From the IMG/VR virus record IMGVR_UViG_3300031774_000205, positions 1-20,340 of that record: a DNA stretch of 20,340 nt. One strand, 5' to 3'. Under the pieces are notes generated by a model. That model saw only the letters and a program-made list of their open reading frames with translations. It was not told the origin of the DNA and did not search any database. Made by a program: the position numbers and the translations under genes. Below, in pieces: positions 8,284 to 16,336 of this stretch. Within the stretch, counting starts at the first letter, position 1, and the number at the start of each line of letters is the position of its first letter. Origin of the DNA: a virus.

Positions 8284-10644
8284 TTAACCTGCCATTAATC
8301 CATAAATATTTGTTGCGTTAATATTTTTATCAGCTTGTTTTAAAGTTAATGGTCTACCAAATTTAACCCATTCTTTAGCAATTTCTAATTGTGACATGGG
8401 TTTACCACGTTCATATAACGATCCTTGTATTGCCATTAATACTTTAGTTGGTATTTCGTTTCCATAAATCCTTGAAGTTTTTATTACACCGTCTACAACT
8501 TCTTTTACATTTACATATGTATCATCCAGTTTATCTTTATCAACACCGCTATATAATTTACCTTTTGGATCGTATAAAATGTTCCTATTATCTATATTAA
8601 CTTCATCAGAAATTGTATTATATAACAGAGTAGCTTTTTCATCACGAGTTAATTTTTTGTTTTGGATTCTTTGTGCATAATCTATTCTGTTTTCTACAGC
8701 AGTTAAAATAGAATTATATTTTTTAGCTTTATCTTTATCGTTTTTCTTTTTACCAAACACAATATCTTCAAAACCATTTTTAGATAATATATCTTTAAAT
8801 AATTGTGTATCCATAGTTGCTTCTAAAACTTTAGCTTCCCCTCCTTGATTTAAAGTTTGGCCTGATGTTAAAAATTTTCTGTAATCTGATTTAGATAATA
8901 AACCTCTATATTTGCTTAAATTTTCTGGTAATGTTTCTGTTGGGTTAGATATTAATTTTGCATAAGTATCTGTATCTGACTCTTCTGGATGCCCATTTTT
9001 TGCTGTTTGTTGATCTTCTCGTGTTAATTTAGCAAAATCACCTTCGTTTACATCTGCATAACCACCTTCTCTAGCAAAAGCTGTTGCAAAAATTTCTTCT
9101 TTTAAATTTTTATACTCTCCTTCATTTATTGATTCTTGATCGTCATATACTTTTTTAAATTCTGTTTTTGCATACTCTAATTTTTCATCATCTATTATTA
9201 CATCATTTAATAGCTCTAACATATCAGTTCTTTTTGGCATTCCTGATTCATCATTACGGTCATTAAATAATCCATCTTTACCACCAGCAATTACTTTATT
9301 GGCATAGTCGTAATCAATATATTTTAATATTGTATCTATATCTTTATTAACAAGATCAACGTGTTCACCATTACCAAAGAATTTTTTTTCTTGTGCTTCT
9401 TTAAATAATTTAACTACATTTTTCATAATATCTTCATTGCTTGCATCTTTACCTGATAATGTTTTTGCTTTTGTAAATATAGAATCTGCTTTTTCTACAC
9501 CAAGTGTTTGAATTGCAAACAGTTGCATTGTTTGATGTTCTGGAATTATTTTCATAACTCCTGTTTCTTCATTAAAAAACTTAGATTCTTTAGACGCATT
9601 AAACCAATATTCACTAGCTTCTGTATCACTTAAATCAGGATTTTGACCGTCTAATGCATTAAGGCCATTTGTTGTTGGTGCATTACGTCCATCATCTGCT
9701 GCATGATTACTAGACAAAAGAAACGTAAAATTTATCTTACTTAAAGGGTCATCACTATTTGGATTACCACGATAATTAAAAATATTAGTTGCTTGCTTTT
9801 CACCAACCTGTTTTAAATATCCTTTTTTTACTGTTTGGTTATATGTTTTAAATGTAGCAGGTGACATTTTATTTAAAGTATTGTAATTGTGATCAAGAAA
9901 TGTCATTGCAGTTTTAAAATCACCTTCTGCTATCATTGTGTCTAAAGCTGCTGATTGCACACTATTCCATACTTGCAACATATTATTTCTTCTAATTGGA
10001 CTGTCTGGTGATAATCCAATTCTGTTATCTTCTTTACTTTGTAATTGCAAAGCTGCTGTTAAAGATGCATTGTATTCACCATTTAAATCAAAAAAATCTT
10101 TATAATTTTCACCTGCTTCATTTGTTTGCGTAGCAATATCAGCAATTGCTGAATTTTTTAAAAACTTAGAATTTTCACTTATATAATGTACTCCCATTCT
10201 GTTGGAAATGGTTTCTTTTGTAGCTCCTGATTTAATTTCAAATGCTTCTATTTGTCTACTGTTTTCTAAGTTTCCTAAGTATTGTTGTCGTATAGCTTCA
10301 ATATCATTTTTTTGCTGGTCTAAAATTGATATAGGTTGATTTGTGTCTGGATTTGTTCCTACTGTTTTTACAGCACCTTCACTTTCTAATGCTAAATATT
10401 TAAATTTTATTTCATTTGCTTCTTTAGCAAAATCAGCGTGCGCTTTTTTAAAGACCGCATCATCTCTTGCAAGTTGAAATTCATCTCTTATTGCATTAAA
10501 TTCTTGCCCTGCTTTAGATTGTGCTTGAGCTAATTTAGCAGTTGCCCCACTTACTGTATCTTTCATTGTGGCAACTTGACCGCCACTATATAACGCTGGC
10601 GCACCACCTTGAATATTTTGAGTTAAATTCATTGGTACTTGCAT
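8284..10644 (-). CDS. Internal virion protein, T7 gp15-like position
   Basis: A 786-residue, mostly helical protein rich in Lys, Asp, Asn and Ala, encoded between the gp14-like and the giant gene. T7 gp15 (747 residues) has the same place and size and forms part of the ejected channel. Residues 1-200 are Gln/Ala/Glu-rich helix. Around 301-395, NFTFLLSSNHAADDGR, TTNGLNA, NPDLSDTEASEYWF recalls a GH108-type muramidase layout (catalytic EGG, then TN.GI, then LT..A...YW), but the catalytic Glu-Gly-Gly is not seen, so any such domain would be inactive or misread. AGAGGT precedes the ATG. The giant gene starts two bases after its stop. Assignment rests on position, length and composition. Confidence 0.75.
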   Translation of the reverse strand: MQVPMNLTQNIQGGAPALYSGGQVATMKDTVSGATAKLAQAQSKAGQEFNAIRDEFQLARDDAVFKKAHADFAKEANEIKFKYLALESEGAVKTVGTNPDTNQPISILDQQKNDIEAIRQQYLGNLENSRQIEAFEIKSGATKETISNRMGVHYISENSKFLKNSAIADIATQTNEAGENYKDFFDLNGEYNASLTAALQLQSKEDNRIGLSPDSPIRRNNMLQVWNSVQSAALDTMIAEGDFKTAMTFLDHNYNTLNKMSPATFKTYNQTVKKGYLKQVGEKQATNIFNYRGNPNSDDPLSKINFTFLLSSNHAADDGRNAPTTNGLNALDGQNPDLSDTEASEYWFNASKESKFFNEETGVMKIIPEHQTMQLFAIQTLGVEKADSIFTKAKTLSGKDASNEDIMKNVVKLFKEAQEKKFFGNGEHVDLVNKDIDTILKYIDYDYANKVIAGGKDGLFNDRNDESGMPKRTDMLELLNDVIIDDEKLEYAKTEFKKVYDDQESINEGEYKNLKEEIFATAFAREGGYADVNEGDFAKLTREDQQTAKNGHPEESDTDTYAKLISNPTETLPENLSKYRGLLSKSDYRKFLTSGQTLNQGGEAKVLEATMDTQLFKDILSKNGFEDIVFGKKKNDKDKAKKYNSILTAVENRIDYAQRIQNKKLTRDEKATLLYNTISDEVNIDNRNILYDPKGKLYSGVDKDKLDDTYVNVKEVVDGVIKTSRIYGNEIPTKVLMAIQGSLYERGKPMSQLEIAKEWVKFGRPLTLKQADKNINATNIYGLMAG

Positions 10645-10653
10645 AATTACCTC

Positions 10654-11229
10654 TTAAGCATTTCTTTTAACAAAATTTTGTGCAAGAGAACTTACACCTG
10701 TAAGTAAACTAGGTGCTGCATTCATAAATCCGCTAACATTACTTGCACTAGAAAACATAGCCCCTGCTGATACACCTAACATATCAGATTGAATTTTGGC
10801 ATCTACACCTCTTGTTTTCATGTCATTTGCAGCTTTTACTCTATTAACATCTATTGTTTTTCTATCAATAGCATCTAAAACTCTTCTACTAACTTCAACA
10901 TCTCTAGAACTTCCATAACCTGCTTTACCACCTCTAGACGCTACGCTAACTTTTCTTTTTCCTTGTTTTTGACGTTGGTCTATACCTAAATTTTGTTTTT
11001 GTTGTGCATATTGTCTATAAATATTAAACGATGCAAACTCCATTGCGTCTGCATTAATTGCAGACATTGCTTGTTGATGTTTAAAATTTAAACCTCTTGT
11101 TTGCAATTCATATTTTTCAGTTTCCCCTGCAAAATAATTATTAACTAAACCAGTAAACATACCGCCTACTTCCATAGCAGTACCAAAATTACCTATGTTA
11201 TCTATAGTTTGTTGACTATATTTTGCCAT
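10654..11229 (-). CDS. Internal virion protein, T7 gp14-like position
   Basis: The protein has 191 residues, largely helical. It starts MAKYSQQTIDNIGNFGTAM, with a hydrophobic stretch at about residues 16-32, a coiled-coil-like middle (NFKHQQAMSAINADAMEF, then YRQYAQQKQNLGIDQRQ), then SVASRGGKAGYGSSRDVEVSRRV. The A.RGG.AGYGSS....S.R....D...I..N.. motif is typical of the small internal virion protein next to the nozzle gene in T7-like phages, which enters the host envelope during ejection. The C-terminal 45 residues are small and hydrophobic and may insert in a membrane. AGGA lies before the ATG. It is first in the block after putative promoter copy 2. Confidence 0.78.
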   Translation of the reverse strand: MAKYSQQTIDNIGNFGTAMEVGGMFTGLVNNYFAGETEKYELQTRGLNFKHQQAMSAINADAMEFASFNIYRQYAQQKQNLGIDQRQKQGKRKVSVASRGGKAGYGSSRDVEVSRRVLDAIDRKTIDVNRVKAANDMKTRGVDAKIQSDMLGVSAGAMFSSASNVSGFMNAAPSLLTGVSSLAQNFVKRNA

Positions 11230-11270
11230 TTTTTATCCTCGTTGTCATAAGTTCAACACTTCCTTGTTTT

Positions 11271-11307
11271 TCTAATATACATACAGTTTATCTGTTTACG
11301 GTCACAC
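11271..11307 (-). promoter_or_regulatory. Putative late phage promoter, copy 2
   Basis: Minus strand GTGTGACCGTAA (11307-11296), 16 unconserved bases, TATATTAGA (11279-11271). Both blocks and the spacing are identical to the copy at 17327-17363. It begins at the stop codon of the nozzle gene and lies in the 77-base gap before the internal virion protein genes, leaving a leader of about 35 bases with AGGA before the next ATG. It would drive the ejection-protein block separately from the tail genes. Confidence 0.6.
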
Positions 11308-13775
11308 TATCCACCAATAGCTACTTCTAAAGTTACACCTACAACTGTTAATGGTAATGGATCAGTTTGTCTTACAAAAATTTGTCCTGTATCTTGCCAT
11401 GCTGGAGTTAACATAATTTTTATATCTTCCGTTTTTAAATTTGGTGGAGTTCCATATGGTTCTGTTGTACGTTGTTTTGCTTCTACTAATTTATCAGCAG
11501 TAGGGCCAGCAAATATTCCAGAACTTTCTAAAACACGCAACCAAATATGATTTAGATTTTTTACACGGCCTTGACCAAAAGCTTCTGTTTGCAATGCTAA
11601 AGGTAACGTCTGCAAATCGCTGTTATATGGCAACCCTATATGAACAACACTAGAAGCACGGTCTAACGTGACAGAACCGCTAGAAACTACTTTTTGTGGA
11701 TGTACAGCACCATCAGCTAAAATGCTTACTGTTTTGCCTTCTAAATGTGATAATCCAGCAGTAAAAACATTTCTTGCAACTTCATACGTTGTTATGGCTG
11801 TATTGCGTAAACTTGCTGGTAAATCTACGTCTAATTTTACAGTTGCTACTGTTGCACTTGTAGTAGAAACAATATTGCATCTGTAATAATTTGTGCCGTC
11901 TACTAAAACAATTGCATCGCCTACATCATCAGTACTAGGAGGTGCATTAAATAAATTGTAGTTGGCAGTAATCGTAACGCTTTCTCCTCTTGTATAATTT
12001 GTACCGGCAGATATAGTAACATTTTGTCCTGTGTTTGTATTTGTACCGTTATAAGTTGCACCTGCGTCAACAAAAAAACTATCACGTTGATTATCGTATA
12101 ATCTTGTACCCATACGTTCTATATATTTTTTAGTAGCACCATTTATAGTTCTTTGAATAACTGCATATAAAACATCATCATTACCTTCAGAAACTGTTGC
12201 AACGCTTTCAAACGTACCATCTGTATCATGTTGATGCCATGCTCCTATAGTCTGTTCTGGAACATATGTAAGACCAATTAATTTACCGCTGCTACTAACA
12301 AACCAAACAATAGGCATAGGAGCTTTTGCTAAACCCATATCTGTAATTGTTAAATTATCAAATAAATGTGGCGCACGAAGAGATAAATCTCCTGTAATAA
12401 ATCCATTGGCTTGCCAGTTATAACCAAGTTCTCTTACATGACCACCACGAGATGCACAATAAACCATGCTGTTATTTACAATTACTGGCTGTGCATTATT
12501 AGCACCAACATATGACTGTGGTTTTACTGATATAGATGTTGGTGTTATAGCGTCACTATTAACAGATGTAATGCGCCATTCTGCTGATCCTGTAAGTAAC
12601 AGTAAATTTGTTAAAGGAACTATATGTCTAATAGTATTTGCTTCACGAGCAGCTACTTGAAACTTAATACGGTCATCATCAGCTATTGGTAAACCAAAAG
12701 ACATATTGCTTTCAGTTCCTGATTTTGTCATAAAAATACTTTGCGGTTCATTATTTGTACCTGCAAAAACTCTACGTTGTTCAAAATAAGATACAGCACC
12801 GGGAAAATTACCAGTACCTACAAATTCATTTTCATATATAGGTGTGGTTCTAGAAAAATCTGGTGCAATGTTATTATCAACAATTGTTGTTCCAGTTGAT
12901 TCTCCTAAAAATCCAAAGATACCACCCTGTTCTTTATAAACTCTATACCTAGACGCACCAGTAACTGCGTTCCATGAAATTGTATTTTTTGCTCCTGTAA
13001 CAAAAATATTATTATTACCTGATCCAGAATTAGATGCTGCACTTTCATCTACTAAATTAGACGCAACAGCCGTTACAACATAAACATGAGCTTCATATGT
13101 ATCTGTATCTGTACTGCTTGATGTAGGAATATATGGAGTAACAGTAACACCTGTTGGTGCTGCTAAAGTACTAGTAAAACTAATTGTTTTTAATTCCCAT
13201 TTAGTTGCGCTTAATCTTCTTAGTTCTCGTGGTGCATGATTAGGATGCACAATTGTCATAACATCAGCAGATTGTACATAATGAATATCAAATAATTCTG
13301 CTTCTAAATATGGTGATGGTATTTCATATGTCATGTCCGCAGGTAAAGCATACCAATTTGTAGAGTTTGGTGGTTGACTATTTGAGTGTGCTGTTTTTGC
13401 GTAATAATTAGTACCACTATATTTTGCTATATCACCGACTACATAATTAGTGCTGTTACTCCATGCTGTTCCATCTGAATAAAGTAATGTTTGACCTTGT
13501 GTATGAAATCTAAAATAGGTATTACCCATTTCAATTACCATTGTTTGCACAGTAGAAAATGTAAAAGATAATAATCTTGTTGCTTTTGTACTGTCTTTTA
13601 CTTCTTTAACAAATGCAAACCCCGGCCTGTTTTCTGCTGGCCCTTGTGGTTTGGCAATAAAGTTAAGCATTTTTGCTGCGCCTTGCTGATACTTAGCGTC
13701 ATCAATACGACCAAACATTTCTGGTGATATCTCACCTCCAGAAAATGCTCTAGCAAACGTGCGTGTAACTGGCAT
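11307..13775 (-). CDS. Tail nozzle protein (tail tubular protein B type) with inserted binding modules
   Basis: The protein has 822 residues. Its N terminus has the nozzle signature: RAFSGGEISPEMFGRID, then KYQQGAAKMLNFIAKPQG and ENRPGFAFVKEV. The later block GAVSYFEQRRVFAGTNNEPQ (from about residue 325) is also conserved in the family. Two inserts interrupt it. Residues about 104-143 (WSNSTNYVVGDIAKYSG, NYYAKTAHS, PPNSTNWYAL) resemble a small chitin-binding-type module. Residues about 205-315 resemble a fibronectin type III fold (APTGVTVTP, ISWNAVTGASRYRVYK). Such proteins form the tail tube end, and the inserts probably face outward and may touch host polysaccharide. GGGAGGT precedes the ATG. 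The TAG stop overlaps the left block of the second putative promoter. Confidence 0.88.
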   Translation of the reverse strand: MPVTRTFARAFSGGEISPEMFGRIDDAKYQQGAAKMLNFIAKPQGPAENRPGFAFVKEVKDSTKATRLLSFTFSTVQTMVIEMGNTYFRFHTQGQTLLYSDGTAWSNSTNYVVGDIAKYSGTNYYAKTAHSNSQPPNSTNWYALPADMTYEIPSPYLEAELFDIHYVQSADVMTIVHPNHAPRELRRLSATKWELKTISFTSTLAAPTGVTVTPYIPTSSSTDTDTYEAHVYVVTAVASNLVDESAASNSGSGNNNIFVTGAKNTISWNAVTGASRYRVYKEQGGIFGFLGESTGTTIVDNNIAPDFSRTTPIYENEFVGTGNFPGAVSYFEQRRVFAGTNNEPQSIFMTKSGTESNMSFGLPIADDDRIKFQVAAREANTIRHIVPLTNLLLLTGSAEWRITSVNSDAITPTSISVKPQSYVGANNAQPVIVNNSMVYCASRGGHVRELGYNWQANGFITGDLSLRAPHLFDNLTITDMGLAKAPMPIVWFVSSSGKLIGLTYVPEQTIGAWHQHDTDGTFESVATVSEGNDDVLYAVIQRTINGATKKYIERMGTRLYDNQRDSFFVDAGATYNGTNTNTGQNVTISAGTNYTRGESVTITANYNLFNAPPSTDDVGDAIVLVDGTNYYRCNIVSTTSATVATVKLDVDLPASLRNTAITTYEVARNVFTAGLSHLEGKTVSILADGAVHPQKVVSSGSVTLDRASSVVHIGLPYNSDLQTLPLALQTEAFGQGRVKNLNHIWLRVLESSGIFAGPTADKLVEAKQRTTEPYGTPPNLKTEDIKIMLTPAWQDTGQIFVRQTDPLPLTVVGVTLEVAIGG

Positions 13776-13778
13776 TGA

Positions 13779-14447
13779 TTACCTCCCAGATGTCCAAGGA
13801 ACTATATGCTCTACCGTAATATCTCTATGTAAATTGTCTGATTGTTTTGCTTGTGTTAAATATCCTTGCATCATTTGTATACTACGTTTTGCTTCTGCTG
13901 CTCCTTGATCTCCTTTTATAATAGGCCCTGCTAACATTGATGCTAGATGCCATGACAATGTAGTTACAAATAACGGAGAAAATATAGAAGGGTCAGTTAC
14001 ATATGCTTGATATCTCAACATTGCATTTTCTTGATTTGTATAAATATATGTTCCTTCTACTGCAAATTGTTGTGGTGAATATTGCCCTGCCACAATTGTT
14101 GGTGCATAATTACTTGTTATTCCTCCCGGAGTATCGCCAGCAGACATTCTTGTAGCGTAATCGTTTTGTGCTGAAGGAGATATTATTGAGACAGGATTCA
14201 TCATGTCCGCAGGTGCTACGTATGCATAATCCCATTGGTCAAGAGTATTTGTAGTAAGTGCTAAATTTTCACGTTTTGCTGCAAAATTCCAATTATACAT
14301 TTCTAACAAATTGTTCCTAGCAATTGGATAAAAACGTGCAGCTTTTTCCGCTTGTGCTGATCCTTCTGGTGGATTTAGCGAAGCTATTGTTGCATCATCA
14401 CCCAAATGAGCTAGGGCAAGATTGCAAATATCTACTTCAGTTGCCAT
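13779..14447 (-). CDS. Tail adaptor protein (T7 gp11 / tail tubular protein A type)
   Basis: The protein has 222 residues. The N terminus is typical of the family: MATEVDICNLALAHLGDD, then SLNPPEGSAQAEKAARFYP, ARNNLLEMYNWNFA. Related proteins form the ring that joins the portal to the tail nozzle after DNA packaging. The middle contains DTPGGITSNYAPTIV and a Tyr/Gln-rich strand region; the end has SWHLASMLAGPIIKGDQGAAEAKR. AGGAG lies eight bases before the ATG, between the terminator and the start. The next gene begins four bases after the stop codon, and the two form the tail core. Confidence 0.88.
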   Translation of the reverse strand: MATEVDICNLALAHLGDDATIASLNPPEGSAQAEKAARFYPIARNNLLEMYNWNFAAKRENLALTTNTLDQWDYAYVAPADMMNPVSIISPSAQNDYATRMSAGDTPGGITSNYAPTIVAGQYSPQQFAVEGTYIYTNQENAMLRYQAYVTDPSIFSPLFVTTLSWHLASMLAGPIIKGDQGAAEAKRSIQMMQGYLTQAKQSDNLHRDITVEHIVPWTSGR

Positions 14448-14459
14448 TACATCTCCTAT

Positions 14460-14496
14460 AAAAAGAGGAGGATAGCAGTAATACTACTAGCCCCCT
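14460..14496 (-). terminator. Rho-independent terminator after the capsid block
   Basis: Read on the minus strand, AGGGGG pairs with CCTCCT (one G-U pair), then, after one C/T mismatch, TAGTAG pairs with CTGCTA (one G-U pair) around a five-base TATTA loop. This gives twelve base pairs in all, followed by one C and then TTTTT. It lies in the 73-base gap between the HeH protein and the tail adaptor, close to the latter's ribosome binding site. T7 has its late terminator in the equivalent place after gene 10. It probably lets head genes be transcribed more than tail genes. Confidence 0.75.
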
Positions 14497-14520
14497 GTAA
14501 GTCAAATAAGAAGACTAAAC

Positions 14521-14814
14521 CTATTTACTAGCTGCTTCAAGTTGTTTAATAAGAGTATCTTTTGTTTGTCTTCTATCAAGTTCAAGACCGATAGTGCGAC
14601 CATAAACTTCAAGTTCTGCTTTAGTCATCAATTCTAAATTAGTTATCTTTACTTCAGATTCCACAGGTGTAGTAGACGCTACAGGTGTCTGAGGTTCTTG
14701 ACCACTAACTAATTCAAGATGCTTGCAATACTCTCCGTTATACTCAAATTCTTCGTCAGCTTCTCTCATGGATTGACCAACGAAACACTTAATTTTTGCT
14801 TTGTAAATAGGCAT
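14521..14814 (-). CDS. Small head protein with C-terminal HeH/LEM-like domain
   Basis: The protein has 97 residues. The first 35 (MPIYKAKIKCFVGQSM through EEFEYNGEYCKHLE) look like a small beta fold, a Pro/Thr/Val-rich linker follows (about 40-55), and the last 36 residues contain LELMTKAELEVYGRTIGLELDRR then TKDTLIKQLEA. The latter matches the helix-extended-loop-helix (HeH/LEM-like) domain often found at the end of phage head proteins and thought to bind DNA or partner proteins. No clear ribosome binding site is seen; the gene lies 14 bases after the cement gene. It is the last gene of the head block, with a terminator behind it. A head completion or decoration role is inferred from position only. 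Confidence 0.7.
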   Translation of the reverse strand: MPIYKAKIKCFVGQSMREADEEFEYNGEYCKHLELVSGQEPQTPVASTTPVESEVKITNLELMTKAELEVYGRTIGLELDRRQTKDTLIKQLEAASK

Positions 14815-14828
14815 AAGTCTTTTTTAGT

Positions 14829-15260
14829 TTAAGCTACGGTAAAGCCAGAAGCATAGAACTTCCTACCGTCACCGATTGTTTCTACTACGTCAGCAGTAAC
14901 TTTACCAGCGTTAAAAGTACCTGCAATTGTGTATCTAGCACCTAAATATCTTTGGCCTTTGCCAGCAATATCTGGGTTAATACGAACAACTACATTTTTA
15001 CCTAGTGTTAATGCTGCTGTAAGGATAGCATCGGTGCTACCAATTACAGTAGGAGTACCTAAGTTTGCTGCTGCACTACTAATAACTTCAAACTTTACGC
15101 TTGTACCATTAGCTAGTGCTTCTGTTACTGCAAAGTTCATGTACAAAGAAGTACCTTCACCTACATCTCTAGCAACACTTAAATCAATAGTGTTAGTAGA
15201 TACAGCAGTTGTAGTTAATGCTTGATCTTCGCTCACTCTGAGCAGTTTGTCTGTAATCAT
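14829..15260 (-). CDS. Bbp16-like capsid cement/decoration protein
   Basis: A 143-residue, beta-rich protein immediately after the capsid gene. It begins MITDKLLRVSEDQALTT, followed by STNTIDLSVARDVGEGT and LYMNFAVTEALANG. The latter part contains VVVRINPDIAGKGQRYLGARY and ends in GRKFYASGFTVA. The D...D.G.G..L.....V......G....F.........GQRYLG..Y pattern is that of the Bbp16 family; Bbp16 of BPP-1 decorates the shell and holds capsomers together. GGAG lies about twelve bases before the ATG. Composition is richer in GC than the tail genes, as for the capsid gene, consistent with strong expression. Confidence 0.85.
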   Translation of the reverse strand: MITDKLLRVSEDQALTTTAVSTNTIDLSVARDVGEGTSLYMNFAVTEALANGTSVKFEVISSAAANLGTPTVIGSTDAILTAALTLGKNVVVRINPDIAGKGQRYLGARYTIAGTFNAGKVTADVVETIGDGRKFYASGFTVA

Positions 15261-15283
15261 TTTAAGAAAATCTCCAAAAAAAT

Positions 15284-15316
15284 AGTATAAAAAAACTTGT
15301 AACTATTAAGTCACAC
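15284..15316 (-). promoter_or_regulatory. Possible degenerate promoter before the cement gene
   Basis: Minus strand GTGTGAC (15316-15310) lies at the end of the capsid gene, and TATACT (15289-15284) follows 20 bases later. In the two better copies the corresponding distance between GTGTGAC and TATATT is 21 bases. The CGTAA half of the upstream block and the AGA after the -10 box are missing, and GTGTGAC here also encodes the end of the capsid protein, so this could be chance. It would give extra transcripts for the highly expressed cement protein. Confidence 0.25.
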
Positions 15317-16325
15317 GAGCTTCAGCATTGATCAAGGCATCTACTCTTCTTAGAGGTACTCCTAAGAATGATAGGTAGCTTTGTGCAGATCCAAACTGTG
15401 ATAAACCTTCTTGTATTGATAATACGTTTTGTGATTTATCTAGTGCAGCAATACTCATGCCTGAGTGAACAGTTCTATTCATATAGAATGCTGCTCTTCC
15501 CATAGCCATATTAGGTATTCTGTATAATGCTCTAGCCATCAATTTAACTAAGTTAGTTGATGCAGCAGCAGTTTGTGTATTAGCACTACCGAGTAGGTCA
15601 GAAATGTCAACATTACAAATACGAACAACGTATCTCCAATCTTTAACAACCAAACCGTTTTTCCATTGGTAACGAGTAGCAAAAGCTTGTAGCCTTGTAC
15701 CGTCACTATTGTAAACAGTTTGCTCACCAAGATCTTCGTGAGTTAAACCTGCTTTAGATCCTTTTGGAAAAGGACAATAAACAGTATTGTCACCCCAAAC
15801 AACTAGATATACAGAAGCGTTATCAGAACCTGATCCACCTGCATCAAGAATGTTTACAGCATTATCAGCAGAAAGATCACCGTATCTTGGTGCAAGACCT
15901 AGAAACTTTTTAGGATCTGTTCCGGGATTACCGTAAAACATTGTCTCAGCTTGAGTCTGGTTCATTGCTTCTAAGAACGCAGTATCTTCAGATAAACGGA
16001 ACTGTGCGGTGTTACCATTTAACATCGCTAAGTCTTTGTCTACTTCAGAACGTGCTTCTAGGATTCCACAAGCTTCATCAATTTGTGCTGTTGTTGACTT
16101 GCTTGATGGAATACCTTGGTTTAATGCTCTCCAGTAAACACCGGGTAAACCTGTTCTAATAACTACACGTTCACCAGTAGGTAAATTACCTTCTTTAAAC
16201 ACGCAATCATCTAGTATTTCGTTGCTCTGTGATAACAGTTCTGCAACAATTGGAACTCTACCGTCTGGGTCAGATCTTTTTGCCCAATCCGCTAGTGTTA
16301 AATTTGAGGTTGAGAGAGTAGCCAT
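15306..16325 (-). CDS. Major capsid protein (BPP-1 Bbp17 type)
   Basis: A 339-residue protein, the usual length for the BPP-1 / epsilon15 branch of HK97-fold capsid proteins. It starts with TLADWAKRSDPDGRVPIVAELLSQSNEILDD-type residues, followed by GNLPTGERVVIRTGLP and WRALNQGIPSSKSTT; the DWA.R.DPDG...IVE.L....EIL.D signature with GLP..YWR..N.G is diagnostic of this group in my judgement. The middle holds FYGNPGTDPKKFLGLAPRYG and the end has LSFLGVPLRRVDALINAEARVT. AAGGAG precedes the ATG. Cement gene and scaffold on either side confirm the role. No protease gene is visible. Its last codons (CGT GTG ACT TAA) carry the GTGTGAC part of a possible further promoter. Confidence 0.93.
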   Translation of the reverse strand: MATLSTSNLTLADWAKRSDPDGRVPIVAELLSQSNEILDDCVFKEGNLPTGERVVIRTGLPGVYWRALNQGIPSSKSTTAQIDEACGILEARSEVDKDLAMLNGNTAQFRLSEDTAFLEAMNQTQAETMFYGNPGTDPKKFLGLAPRYGDLSADNAVNILDAGGSGSDNASVYLVVWGDNTVYCPFPKGSKAGLTHEDLGEQTVYNSDGTRLQAFATRYQWKNGLVVKDWRYVVRICNVDISDLLGSANTQTAAASTNLVKLMARALYRIPNMAMGRAAFYMNRTVHSGMSIAALDKSQNVLSIQEGLSQFGSAQSYLSFLGVPLRRVDALINAEARVT

Positions 16326-16336
16326 TTAATAACTCC

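Noticed and set aside
9247-9262. Partial match to the late element (TTACGGTCA on the plus strand)
   Set aside because: Inside the gp15-like gene, with no TATATTAGA block at the expected distance.
11199-11248. Ten-codon leader frame (MTTRIKNGKI) overlapping the gp14-like start
   Set aside because: Very short, no own ribosome binding site; easily explained by chance near a start codon.
11668-12660. Plus-strand open frames inside the nozzle gene
   Set aside because: They are antisense shadows of a well-supported gene, have no ribosome binding sites worth noting and no recognisable protein features.
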